DNA of 64,000 bases from Streptomyces virginiae. Its GTDB lineage: Bacteria; Actinomycetota; Actinomycetes; Streptomycetales; Streptomycetaceae. The stretch is taken from positions 1 through 64,000 of the forward strand of contig NZ_JOAK01000018.1 in assembly GCF_000720455.1 (NCBI RefSeq), given 5' to 3'. The translations under genes were made by a program, and so were the position numbers. Positions 33,967 to 41,950 of the stretch are shown here, piece by piece (position 1 is the stretch's first letter; each line of letters opens with the position of its first letter). The notes below the pieces were generated by a model. That model worked only from the letters and a program-made list of their open reading frames with translations. It was not told where the DNA came from and ran no database searches.

Positions 33967-34703
33967 GCGATCGTCCGGCCCTTGGCGAGGTCGTCGTGGT
34001 TGTCGATCTCGACCCACTTGACGTCGCCGATGGGGGCCACGTCGACGGTGAAGCCGTCGTTGACGAGCTGCTGGTAGCCGTCCTCGTAGTACAGGTCCGG
34101 GTCGCGCTCGAAGGTGGTCTTCAGCGCCTCGGCGAGGGCCTCGGCGGCCTCGGCCTCGATCAGCGTGACACCGATGTACTCGCCGGTGGCCTCGGCCGGG
34201 TCCATCAGCTTGGTGATCTTCTGGACGCCGGTGTCGCCGACGACGACCTTCATCTCCTCGTCGGCCAGGACCTTGACGGTGTCCAGGGCGAGGATGATCT
34301 TCTGGCCGTTGCCGCGGGCGGCGAGGAGGGTCTCCTCGACGGAGACCGGGTGGACGGTGTCGCCGTTGGCGAGGATCACACCGCGCCCCAGCACCTCACG
34401 CGCGCACCACAGGGAGTAGGCGTTGTTCCACTCCTCGGCCTTGTCGTTGTCGATCAGCGTGATCTTCAGGCCGTACTTGGCCTCCAGCGCGGCCTGGCGC
34501 GCGTAGACGGCCTCCTTGCGGTAGCCGACGACGATCGCGACCTCGGTGAGACCGACCGCGGCGAAGTTGCCGAGGGTCAGGTCGAGGACCGTCAGGCTCT
34601 CCTCGTCGCCTTCGGGGCCGACGGGCACGAGGGCCTTGGGCAGGGTGTCGGTGTAGGGACGCAGGCGGCGTCCCGCACCGGCAGCGAGGACAAGGCCGAT
34701 CAT
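33954..34703 (-). CDS. Sugar-phosphate/phosphocholine-type nucleotidyltransferase
   Basis: 249 residues; ATG 34703 overlaps the previous stop (ATGA). NTP-transferase signature LVLAAGAGRRLRPYTDTLPK, the metal-binding GVILANGDTVHP and WVEIDNHDDLAKGR near the end. It resembles phosphocholine cytidylyltransferase-like proteins (LicC type). Likely activates the alditol or sugar phosphate as a CDP derivative for the two CDP-alcohol transferases. No membrane segment. Confidence 0.88.
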   Translation of the reverse strand: MIGLVLAAGAGRRLRPYTDTLPKALVPVGPEGDEESLTVLDLTLGNFAAVGLTEVAIVVGYRKEAVYARQAALEAKYGLKITLIDNDKAEEWNNAYSLWCAREVLGRGVILANGDTVHPVSVEETLLAARGNGQKIILALDTVKVLADEEMKVVVGDTGVQKITKLMDPAEATGEYIGVTLIEAEAAEALAEALKTTFERDPDLYYEDGYQQLVNDGFTVDVAPIGDVKWVEIDNHDDLAKGRTIACQY

Positions 34704-36487
34704 GCTGGTTCTCCTTCGTCATGTACGGCGGGTGCCCCGGAGGAGACCCAGAAGCGGATGCTCTCCACGAGCACCACGAGTGCCACGAACACGGCCAGGG
34801 CCGTGAGCGCGACGGGGAAGTCCGATGCGCGGTCCACGAGGACGGCGGCGAGGACCGTGGTCAGCAGGACCCGGCCCTCGTGGCCGCCGATCGTCCGCAC
34901 CAGCCAGTGCGGGGGCGCGCCGGTGCCGCCGCGAATGCGGTACACCGTGTCGTAGTGATGGTAGGCGACCGCCGCGATCAGGCCGAATGCCGCCGGGAGG
35001 GCCCCGGGGACGTCCGCCTTGGCGGCGAGCGCGAGGACCGTCACGTATTCGGCCGCGCGGAACAGCGGCGGGATCAGCCAGTCGAGCGCGCCCCCCAGCG
35101 GGGCGGCGACGGCGAGGCCGGCGGTCATGACGTAGATCACGGCGACGGCGATCAGCCGCGGGTCGCCGAAGGGGAGGTACAGGGCGGCGCCCGCCATCAG
35201 CACGGTGCCGAGGGCGGCGACGTACACGGAGCCGAAGGATCCGGCACGGCCGCGCAGCATGCGGGCCTCCAGTTCGGCCAGGGGTCCCGAGTCGGCGAGG
35301 TCGGCGAGCGCCTGGGCGGCGCGGTCGGTGCGCCGCGCCTTGCGGGTCAGCGAGCGCAGCACCCTGCCGGCTGTGGTGTAGAGCGCGCCGAAGGCGCAGC
35401 CGACGATCAGGGCGTAGAAGACGATCCGGGGGGTGGTGAAGGCGGTCAGGACCGCGATCATCGCCCAGCGCTCGCCGATCGGCAGGATGATCATCCGCCG
35501 GACCCAGACCGTCCAGCCGACGCTGTCGAGCCGGTCCGAGAGGGCGGCCGTCGGGCTGGTGTTGGCGGTGGCGTCGTGGTTGGCCTCGTTGAAGGAGAAG
35601 TCCACGACGTGCCGGCAGGTCATCAGGATCATCGCGCCGAGTGCGAGGCCCCAGACGTCGTCGCCGCCCCGGGCCGCGCCCAGCGCGAGGCCCGCGTAGA
35701 AGGAGTACTCCTTCGCCCGGTCGAAGGTGGCGTCGAGCCAGGCCCCCATGGTCGAGTACTGCAGGGAATAACGGGCGAGCTGCCCGTCGGTGCAGTCCAG
35801 CACGAAGGAGACGATGAGCAGCACACCGGCCGCGACGTAGCCCCAGCGCTCGCCCGTGGCGGCGCAGCCGGCCGCGATCAGGGCGGTGATCAGCGAGGCG
35901 GTGGTGACCTGGTTCGGGGTCAGGCCGCGGCGCGCGCACCAGCGGGCGATGTAGCGCGAGTACGGGCTGATGCAGAAGGTGGTGAAGAAGCCGTCGCGGG
36001 ACTTCACGGCGGAGCGCAGCCGTACGGCCTCCTCGTCCACGGCGGCGACTGCGGCGGATGCCGCGGCGCGCTCGTCCGCGTCGGCGGGGACGGCGGCGAC
36101 CAGACTGCCGAGCTCGGGCCGCTGGACGGCGGTCCCGGTGGCCTCGACGGCGGCGGCGAGCCGGTCGGTGTAGGGGCCGGATCCGGCGGCGCCCTCGGCG
36201 GCGACGGCCTTGTCGAGGGCCTCGCGGGCACCCGCCTGCACGGAAAGCGCGCCGGTGACGGCGCAGGCGTCGAAGCGCGGGTCGGTCAGCGCGAGCCGCA
36301 GCGCGTGGACGTGCCCGACGAAGGCGGTGTCCACGACGGCCACCCGCTGATCGGCGGGTACGCCCGCCAGTGCGGCGGCGGCGTCCTGGGGACCGGCGGC
36401 CGGGCGGACCTCGAAGCCGAGGGAGCGGAGCTCGTCCGCGAGCGGCGATCCGGGGACCGGCAGGCCGGTGAGGATGACGGTCGGCAG
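34700..36487 (-). CDS. DUF5941-type membrane protein with CDP-alcohol transferase domain
   Basis: 595 residues if started at CTG 36487, where AAGGAG lies 9 bases upstream; the first ATG/GTG in frame is GTG 36343, which would cut 48 residues of a well-formed domain (PTVILTGLPVPGSPLADELR). An in-frame TGA lies just before CTG. N-terminal part: cytosolic, nucleotidyltransferase-like. Middle: CDP-OH-P motif VLDCTDGQLARYSLQYSTMG then DATFDRAKEY (DG..AR...G...D). The rest has about eight membrane segments. First gene of the operon. Confidence 0.85.
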   Translation of the reverse strand: MPTVILTGLPVPGSPLADELRSLGFEVRPAAGPQDAAAALAGVPADQRVAVVDTAFVGHVHALRLALTDPRFDACAVTGALSVQAGAREALDKAVAAEGAAGSGPYTDRLAAAVEATGTAVQRPELGSLVAAVPADADERAAASAAVAAVDEEAVRLRSAVKSRDGFFTTFCISPYSRYIARWCARRGLTPNQVTTASLITALIAAGCAATGERWGYVAAGVLLIVSFVLDCTDGQLARYSLQYSTMGAWLDATFDRAKEYSFYAGLALGAARGGDDVWGLALGAMILMTCRHVVDFSFNEANHDATANTSPTAALSDRLDSVGWTVWVRRMIILPIGERWAMIAVLTAFTTPRIVFYALIVGCAFGALYTTAGRVLRSLTRKARRTDRAAQALADLADSGPLAELEARMLRGRAGSFGSVYVAALGTVLMAGAALYLPFGDPRLIAVAVIYVMTAGLAVAAPLGGALDWLIPPLFRAAEYVTVLALAAKADVPGALPAAFGLIAAVAYHHYDTVYRIRGGTGAPPHWLVRTIGGHEGRVLLTTVLAAVLVDRASDFPVALTALAVFVALVVLVESIRFWVSSGAPAVHDEGEPA

Positions 36488-36728
36488 ACGAACTCACTCC
36501 TTGTAACGGATTGCGAACGGGCGCGCCCGTGGGGCGGCGGCACGTCGGCTGAGGCTATCGGATGAATGGAAGCAGGGGTTCATCACCCGTTCACGCCCCG
36601 ACAAGCCGGATATCCGGGCTCCGGGCGGGGTCGCGATCATCATCGGTGATCACGGCGCGGTACCACAAACGGCGTGGATGTTACGGTGGACACGCCCCTG
36701 AAGGTGTCGAGTGGAAAGAGGTGGGTTG

Positions 36729-36809
36729 ATGACCGTCGCAGTGGTCGCGGCCGAGCGCTGCGAACTCCGGTGCATCCCCACTTCCCCCCGGGCGACCGGC
36801 CGGGCCTGA
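36729..36809 (+). CDS. Possible 26-residue leader peptide
   Basis: ATG 36729 (AGAGGTGG 5 bases upstream) opens an ORF MTVAVVAAERCELRCIPTSP then RATGRA ending at TGA 36807. Two Cys in a short space and a position 70 bases before the methyltransferase-GNAT gene recall attenuator or leader peptides, but no terminator hairpin was resolved. The surrounding 36488-36878 has no other gene. A palindrome-like GTGATCACGG near 36645 and the GC-skewed CCCCCCGGGCG run are the only other features. Confidence 0.3.
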   Translation: MTVAVVAAERCELRCIPTSPRATGRA

Positions 36810-36878
36810 TCCACCGTCCCCCGGCGTGCGCCGCGGGGACCCCCAGATCGGCCGGAGCCCCTTTTCCAAGGGTTCACG

Positions 36879-38189
36879 TTGACCGACGACACCGATTTCA
36901 CCGGCACCATCGACGACGCCACCGAGGCGTTCTTCTCCCTTCACCACGGACTGCCCCGGCAGGCTCCCGGCTCCGACGCGAGCACCCGCCGTCTGCTGTC
37001 CCTGTGCGGACCCCTGCCCGAGCGGCCCCGCGTCCTCGACCTGGGCTGCGGTCCGGGCCGCAGCGCACTGCTCCTCGCGGCCGAGGCGGGCGGCTCCGGC
37101 CACGGCGGCGCCGAGGTGACCGCCGTCGACCTGCACGCCCCCTTCCTCGACGAGCTCCGCGCGGCCGCCACGGCCCGCGGGCTCGCCGACCGGATCCGCA
37201 CCGTCGAGGCGGACATGGCCGCGCTGCCCGCCGAGGAGGCCGGGGACGGCTCCTTCGACCTCGTCTGGGCGGAGGGCTCCGCATACATCCTGGGATTCGA
37301 CACCGCGCTCGCGCGGTGGAAGCGGCTGCTCGCCCCGGGCGGCACGCTCGTACTGACCGAGTGCGAGTGGACGGCCGCGGAGCCGTCCGCCGGCGCACGC
37401 GCCTTCTGGGACGCCCACTACCCGCTGCGCTCCACCGCCGGCAACCTCGCGGCCGCCCAGGCCGCCGGCTACCGGGTCCTCGGCGTGCACCCGCTGCCCG
37501 GTTCCGACTGGGACGAGTACTACGGTCCGCTCGCCGAGCGGGTCCGCGCCCGTACCGGCGGGGCCTCCCCCGCGATGGCGCGGGCCCTGGCCGCCACCCG
37601 CGAGGAGCTCGACGTACGGGCCCGTCACGGGCACGAGTACGGGTACACGGGCTACGTCCTGCGCCCGGTGGAGGCCGGTGACGGCGGCGCCTGGCCGGCC
37701 CGGCCGGAGACCGCCGCCGACACGGCCGCCGTACGGGCGGTCAACCTGGCGGCCTTCGAGACCCCGCTGGAGGCGGATCTCGTGGACGCCCTGCGCACGG
37801 ACGGCTCCTGGCTGCCGGGGCTGTCGTACGTGGCCGAGGCCCCCGACGGGTCGGTCGCGGCGCACGCCCTGCTCACCCGGTGCGAGGTCGGCGGCGCCCC
37901 GGCGCTCGCGCTGGCCCCGGTGGCCGTCGATCCGGCGCACCAGCGCTCGGGGGCGGGCAGTGCGGTCGTACGGGCCCTGCTGGCGGCGGCCCGGGAGCGG
38001 GGCGAATCGCTGGTGCTGGTCCTGGGGCACCCGTCCTACTACCCGCGCTTCGGTTTCACGGCGGCGTCGCGGTTCGGGATCCGGGCGCCCTTCGAGGTTG
38101 CGGACGAGGCCGTGATGGCGCTGGTGCTGGACGGTTCCGTCCCGGTCCCGGCGGGCACGATCGCGTATCCGGCCCCGTTCGGAGTCTGA
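36879..38189 (+). CDS. Fused SAM methyltransferase-GNAT acetyltransferase
   Basis: 436 residues from TTG 36879 (AAGGG upstream). Residues ~1-260: class I methyltransferase, SAM motif PRVLDLGCGPGRSALLLAAE, then VTAVDLHAPFLDEL, with WAEGSAYILGFDTALARWKRL and VLTECEW. Residues ~270-436: GNAT domain, VRAVNLAAFETPLEADLVDA and the acetyl-CoA loop VDPAHQRSGAGSAVVRALL, then LVLGHPSYYPRFGF. Both active sites look intact. A methylating and acetylating enzyme on one chain suggests modification of one small molecule or peptide; target unknown. Confidence 0.9.
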   Translation: MTDDTDFTGTIDDATEAFFSLHHGLPRQAPGSDASTRRLLSLCGPLPERPRVLDLGCGPGRSALLLAAEAGGSGHGGAEVTAVDLHAPFLDELRAAATARGLADRIRTVEADMAALPAEEAGDGSFDLVWAEGSAYILGFDTALARWKRLLAPGGTLVLTECEWTAAEPSAGARAFWDAHYPLRSTAGNLAAAQAAGYRVLGVHPLPGSDWDEYYGPLAERVRARTGGASPAMARALAATREELDVRARHGHEYGYTGYVLRPVEAGDGGAWPARPETAADTAAVRAVNLAAFETPLEADLVDALRTDGSWLPGLSYVAEAPDGSVAAHALLTRCEVGGAPALALAPVAVDPAHQRSGAGSAVVRALLAAARERGESLVLVLGHPSYYPRFGFTAASRFGIRAPFEVADEAVMALVLDGSVPVPAGTIAYPAPFGV

Positions 38190-38337
38190 CGCGCGTGAGC
38201 GGTACGTGACGTGATCCGCCCCCCGTCGCCCAGGGCCTAGCACGCGACGGGGGGCGGACATGCGCGGATCTCCGAAGTGGGGACAAGCCTCTTTTGTACG
38301 GCAGACTGAAGGCCGAAGTCCGAAGCGAAGGATGGGT

Positions 38338-38937
38338 ATGCCGACCACACCAGCCACCGCCGCGAACAGCGCGTCCAACGGCACCGGTACTCAAGAACCG
38401 ATCATGCTCGAACTGGTCGACGAGTCCGGGAACACCATCGGCACGGCGGAGAAGCTCTCCGCCCATCAGGCGCCCGGGCAGCTGCACCGGGCGTTCTCCG
38501 TGTTCCTGTTCGACGAGCAGGGCCGTCTGCTGCTCCAGCGGCGGGCCCTCGGGAAGTACCACTCGCCGGGCGTCTGGTCGAACACCTGTTGCGGCCACCC
38601 GTACCCCGGGGAGTCCCCGTTCGCGGCGGCGGCCCGGCGGACCCACGAGGAGCTGGGGCTGTCGCCGTCGCTGCTCGCGCAGGCGGGAACGGTGCGCTAC
38701 AACCACCCGGACCCCGCGTCGGGGCTCGTGGAGCAGGAGTTCAATCACCTGTTCGTGGGACTTGCGCAGGCTGCCGTGCGGCCCGATCCGGAAGAGGTCG
38801 AGGACACCGCCTTCGTCACCGCCGAGGAGCTGGCGAAGCGGCATGCCGAAGTGCCGTTCTCGGCCTGGTTCATGACCGTGCTCGACGCGGCGCGGCCCGC
38901 GATCCGCGAGCTGACCGGCGACGCGGCGGGCTGGTAG
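38338..38937 (+). CDS. idi: Isopentenyl-diphosphate delta-isomerase
   Basis: 199 residues from ATG 38338; AAGGA lies 6 bases upstream (an ATG at 38332 lies inside it). Nudix fold: LHRAFSVFLFDEQGRLLLQRR, the active Cys region WSNTCCGHPYPGES, Nudix box AAAARRTHEELGLSPS, and the Glu/Trp end EVPFSAWFMTVL. Interconverts IPP and DMAPP and supports isoprenoids such as the hopanoids encoded at 18.8-28.9 kb. Not part of the hopanoid operon. Confidence 0.95.
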   Translation: MPTTPATAANSASNGTGTQEPIMLELVDESGNTIGTAEKLSAHQAPGQLHRAFSVFLFDEQGRLLLQRRALGKYHSPGVWSNTCCGHPYPGESPFAAAARRTHEELGLSPSLLAQAGTVRYNHPDPASGLVEQEFNHLFVGLAQAAVRPDPEEVEDTAFVTAEELAKRHAEVPFSAWFMTVLDAARPAIRELTGDAAGW

Positions 38938-38963
38938 CCCGTAGGCCGTCCCCGTCTCCCCCG

Positions 38964-39019
38964 CCGCTCGCCACCCCGCCGTCCGCCGCTCAGCGGACGG
39001 TCGGCGGGGTGGCGAGCGG
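38964..39019. terminator. Bidirectional terminator overlapping gene ends
   Basis: 18-bp stem CCGCTCGCCACCCCGCCG/CGGCGGGGTGGCGAGCGG with an inner CGTCCGC/GCGGACG hairpin. It sits between convergent idi and the ATPase gene and includes the last ten codons of the latter (LPLATPPTVR). Confidence 0.75.
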
Positions 39020-39484
39020 GAGGGCCGCCCAGATGACCTTGCCGCCGGTCGAGGTGTGCTCGACGTCGCAGACCCCGCCGGACTCCAGGGTGATCTCCCG
39101 GACGAGCAGCAGGCCGCGGCCGCCGGTCTGGCCGAAGTCGGCCTCCAGGGCCTTGGGGCGGTAGGGGTGGTTGTCCTCGACGGCCACGCGGACCCACTCG
39201 CGGCCGATCGCGACTTCGACCGCGACCTCCGGCGAGAGCAGGGCGGCGTGCCGGACCGAGTTCGTCACGAGTTCGGAGACGATCAGGAGCAGGGAGTACA
39301 CGAGGTCCTGATGGGCCGGCACCCCCTGGCGCCCGAGCAGGTCCCGGACGGCCCGGCGGGCCTGCGGAACGGATTCTTCTACTGCGGGAGCGGTGAACCT
39401 CCACACGCCCTCGTAGGCGAGGGGGCCGGCCGGGGCCACCGGCGCCCCCTCCTCGGCTTGTGGGCCGCTCCCGCTGGCGTCCAT
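38990..39484 (-). CDS. RsbW-like serine-protein kinase/ATP-binding regulator
   Basis: 164 residues from ATG 39484 (GGGGG 9 bases upstream; GTG at 39520 possible). HATPase_c_2 anti-sigma type: N-box LLIVSELVTNSVRHAALLSP, VAVEDNHPYRP, and G-box QTGGRGLLLVREI. Such small ATPases bind sigma factors or anti-anti-sigma proteins; partner not seen nearby. The N-terminal ~30 residues are Gly/Ala/Pro-rich. The C-terminal end lies in the terminator stem. Confidence 0.85.
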   Translation of the reverse strand: MDASGSGPQAEEGAPVAPAGPLAYEGVWRFTAPAVEESVPQARRAVRDLLGRQGVPAHQDLVYSLLLIVSELVTNSVRHAALLSPEVAVEVAIGREWVRVAVEDNHPYRPKALEADFGQTGGRGLLLVREITLESGGVCDVEHTSTGGKVIWAALPLATPPTVR

Positions 39485-39614
39485 CTTCCGGCCCCCGTCT
39501 TCACGCTCGATCGTCTCCACGCGACAAGAGTGGGGAAGGGGTGGGTCCGGGCCGGACTGCTGACCAGAAGTCAGCGCCAATCGGACACTTTCTGACCGCT
39601 GGCTTATGACAGCG

Positions 39615-40226
39615 TCAGTTGTTGGTCTGTTCCTGATCTTCTTCCGGACGCTTCTCGGCCGCCTCGCCCGTCCCCCGCGCGACGCCGGTCTCCGTCCCCG
39701 CCGCCGTCCCCGCCTCGTCTTCCCTGACCAAGCCCAGGATGCGCCGCGCCCCCATGCCCATGGCGATGAGGCTCAGGCCGTCGAACAGCAGGGCGAGCGA
39801 GAAGAAGGTTCCGATCACGTACAGACTGTTGCCCGGCCAGTTGGAGAGGATCAGGAAGCCCAGCAGCACGCCGAAGGCGCCCTGGACGAGCGCGAGACCG
39901 AAGTTGGCTCCGCGCACCACCAGTGCGCCGACCAGCCGGAACAGTCCCCCGGTGAGGAAGAGCAGGGCCGCGAACATGGTCAGCGCCTCGGCGCTCGCCT
40001 CGGGGCGGCGCAGGATCACGAAGCCCGCCGCGATGTTGATCGCGGCGACGATGACGGCCAGCCAGAAGTAACTGCTCCCGCGCGACTGCACCGCCTGCAC
40101 CAGACCGACCACGCCGCCGATGAGCAGCAGCCAGCCGAAGAGGAACATCGAGGTGAGCGTGGCCAGGCCCGTGTAGACGAGACCGACCAGGCCTGCCAGC
40201 ACGAGGAGGACCCCGAGCACGGCCAT
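39615..40226 (-). CDS. DUF308/HdeD-like membrane protein, start uncertain
   Basis: 203 residues if started at ATG 40226. Six hydrophobic segments in the HdeD/DUF308 pattern: MAVLGVLLVLAGLVGLVYT, LFGWLLLIGGVVGLVQAV, FWLAVIVAAINIAAGFVIL, FLTGGLFRLVGALVV, ALVQGAFGVLLGFLIL, IGTFFSLALLFDGLSLIAMG. A hydrophilic acidic tail (GEAAEKRPEEDQEQTNN) ends it. HdeD-type proteins occur in acid resistance, but function here is unknown. The reading frame remains open upstream to WHVHGRRP but has no ATG/GTG there; a good ribosome site and ATG at 40312 are in a different frame, so a frameshift near 40280 is possible. Confidence 0.75.
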   Translation of the reverse strand: MAVLGVLLVLAGLVGLVYTGLATLTSMFLFGWLLLIGGVVGLVQAVQSRGSSYFWLAVIVAAINIAAGFVILRRPEASAEALTMFAALLFLTGGLFRLVGALVVRGANFGLALVQGAFGVLLGFLILSNWPGNSLYVIGTFFSLALLFDGLSLIAMGMGARRILGLVREDEAGTAAGTETGVARGTGEAAEKRPEEDQEQTNN

Positions 40227-40397
40227 CAGTCCGAAGCCGCGGTTGACCTTCGTCTTCTCACGCTGCGGTTCCCGGTTCGCGCCGCGGTGCGCTGCGCACG
40301 GTCTGCGCCCATGGACGTGCCACCTCCTCGCACCCCCGACGCCCCCCGGCGGACTCCCTTGATCATAGGATTCACCGCCCGGGATAGCATCCGGCGC

Positions 40398-41150
40398 ATG
40401 GACGCAGCCCAGGACGCAACCCTCCTGCACACGGTCTCCGACGGGGTCGCCACCGTCGTCGTCTCGCACCCCGCCAAGCGCAACGCCATGACCGCCGCGA
40501 TGTGGCGGGCGCTCCCCGGGCTGCTGGACGGCCTGGCGGGCGACCCGGCCGTACGGGTGCTCGTCCTGACCGGGGCCGGGCCGACCTTCTGCGCGGGCGC
40601 CGACATCTCCTCCCTCACCGGGGACGACGACCCGCGGGCCCTGGCCGTCGCGGCGGAGGAGGCCCTTGCCGCCTTCCCGAAGCCGACGCTGGCGGCGATC
40701 CGCGGGTTCTGCGTGGGCGGCGGCAGCCAGCTGGCGGCCGCCTGCGACCTGCGCTTCGCCGAGGAGGGGGCGTCCTTCGGGGTGACCCCGGCGAAGCTGG
40801 GCATCGTCTACCCGGCGTCCTCCACGCGCCGGCTCACCTCCCTGGTGGGGCCGGCCTGGGCCAAGTACCTCCTCTTCTCCGCGGAGCTGATCGGGGCCGA
40901 GCAGGCGCTGCGCGCCGGCTTCCTGAACGAGCTGCTGCCGGCCGGTGAGCTGGACAAGCGGGTGGCCGAGTTCACGAGGGTCCTGGCCGTCCGCTCGCAG
41001 CTGACGCAGGCGGCGGCCAAGGAGTTCGCGGACGGCCGCACCGACCGCGACGGCCACTGGGAGTCGCAGGCCGCCGGGAGCGACGACACCGCCGAGGGGG
41101 TCGCCGCGTTCCTGGAGCGCCGGGCTCCGCGCTTCACGTGGACGCCGTGA
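40398..41150 (+). CDS. Enoyl-CoA hydratase/isomerase (crotonase) family
   Basis: 250 residues from ATG 40398. Crotonase landmarks: SHPAKRNAMTAAMWRALPGL, oxyanion-hole FCAGADISSL and VGGGSQLAAACDLRFA, then LGIVYPASSTRRL. The usual second catalytic Glu position reads GIVYPAS, not a canonical hydratase Glu, so it may be an isomerase or hydrolase. The extreme C-terminus ends WTP. Single gene, convergent with the PfpI gene. Confidence 0.85.
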   Translation: MDAAQDATLLHTVSDGVATVVVSHPAKRNAMTAAMWRALPGLLDGLAGDPAVRVLVLTGAGPTFCAGADISSLTGDDDPRALAVAAEEALAAFPKPTLAAIRGFCVGGGSQLAAACDLRFAEEGASFGVTPAKLGIVYPASSTRRLTSLVGPAWAKYLLFSAELIGAEQALRAGFLNELLPAGELDKRVAEFTRVLAVRSQLTQAAAKEFADGRTDRDGHWESQAAGSDDTAEGVAAFLERRAPRFTWTP

Positions 41151-41169
41151 CGACGGGGCGGGCCACGGC

Positions 41170-41796
41170 CTAGGGGGTGTCGTCCCCCCGCAGCCGCGCG
41201 ACGAGGGCGGCCGGGGCCTTCTCGGGCGAGCCTGCGTCGTAGGGCGGCTGGGGGTCGTACTCGGTCATCAGCTGCACGGCCCGGGCGAAGTCGTCTCCCG
41301 CGATGCGGCCGAGCAGGGTGAGTCCCATGTCGATCCCGGAGGAGACCCCGGCGGCGGTCACGTACTTCCCGTCGAACACCACGCGCTCGCCGGTGGGCTC
41401 GGCACCGAGCTTCGGCAGCCGGTCCAGGTACAGCCAGTGGCTGGTGGCCCGACGTCCCTCCAGGAGCCCGGCGGAGGCCAGCAGCAGGGATCCGGTGCAC
41501 ACCGAGGTGGTCCAGGTGGTGGTGGCGTCGACGGTGCGCAGCCAGTCCATGACCACCGGATTGGCCATCTCCACTTCGGGGTGCGGCCCGCCGGGCACGA
41601 GGACGATGTCGGGGCGGGTGACCTCGTCGAGCCCCTTGTCCGCGACGAGTGCGAGCGCCCCGTTGTCGGTGCGCACGGGCCCGGGCCGCTCGGAGACGAA
41701 GACGACCTCGGCGTCGGTCAGCCGGCCGAGGGTGTCGAACGGGCCGACGGCGTCGAGGGCTGTGAAGCGGTCGTAGAGCAGTACGGCGATCTGCAT
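41170..41796 (-). CDS. DJ-1/PfpI family protein (isonitrile-hydratase-like)
   Basis: 208 residues from ATG 41796 with GGAGGAG 3 bases upstream. Flavodoxin-like fold with YDRFTALDAVGPFDTLGR, DIVLVPGGPHPE (turn), and the nucleophile elbow TSVCTGSLLLASAG. TSHWLYLDRLPKLG follows. Members act as isonitrile hydratase, glyoxalase or the sensory half of AraC-type regulators (no HTH is present here). Substrate unknown. Confidence 0.88.
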   Translation of the reverse strand: MQIAVLLYDRFTALDAVGPFDTLGRLTDAEVVFVSERPGPVRTDNGALALVADKGLDEVTRPDIVLVPGGPHPEVEMANPVVMDWLRTVDATTTWTTSVCTGSLLLASAGLLEGRRATSHWLYLDRLPKLGAEPTGERVVFDGKYVTAAGVSSGIDMGLTLLGRIAGDDFARAVQLMTEYDPQPPYDAGSPEKAPAALVARLRGDDTP

Positions 41797-41950
41797 GGCT
41801 CCTCCGGAGCGGTCGAACGGCTGCGGCCCGGTCCCTGCACCCCCCGCACCGGCCCGTGAAAACGTACCGTGTTCACGCGACCGCACCGGGTGACCACAGG
41901 CTCGCCGCCAGCCGGGGCCGGTCCTGCGCGCCGATAGGATCGGCCTCATC

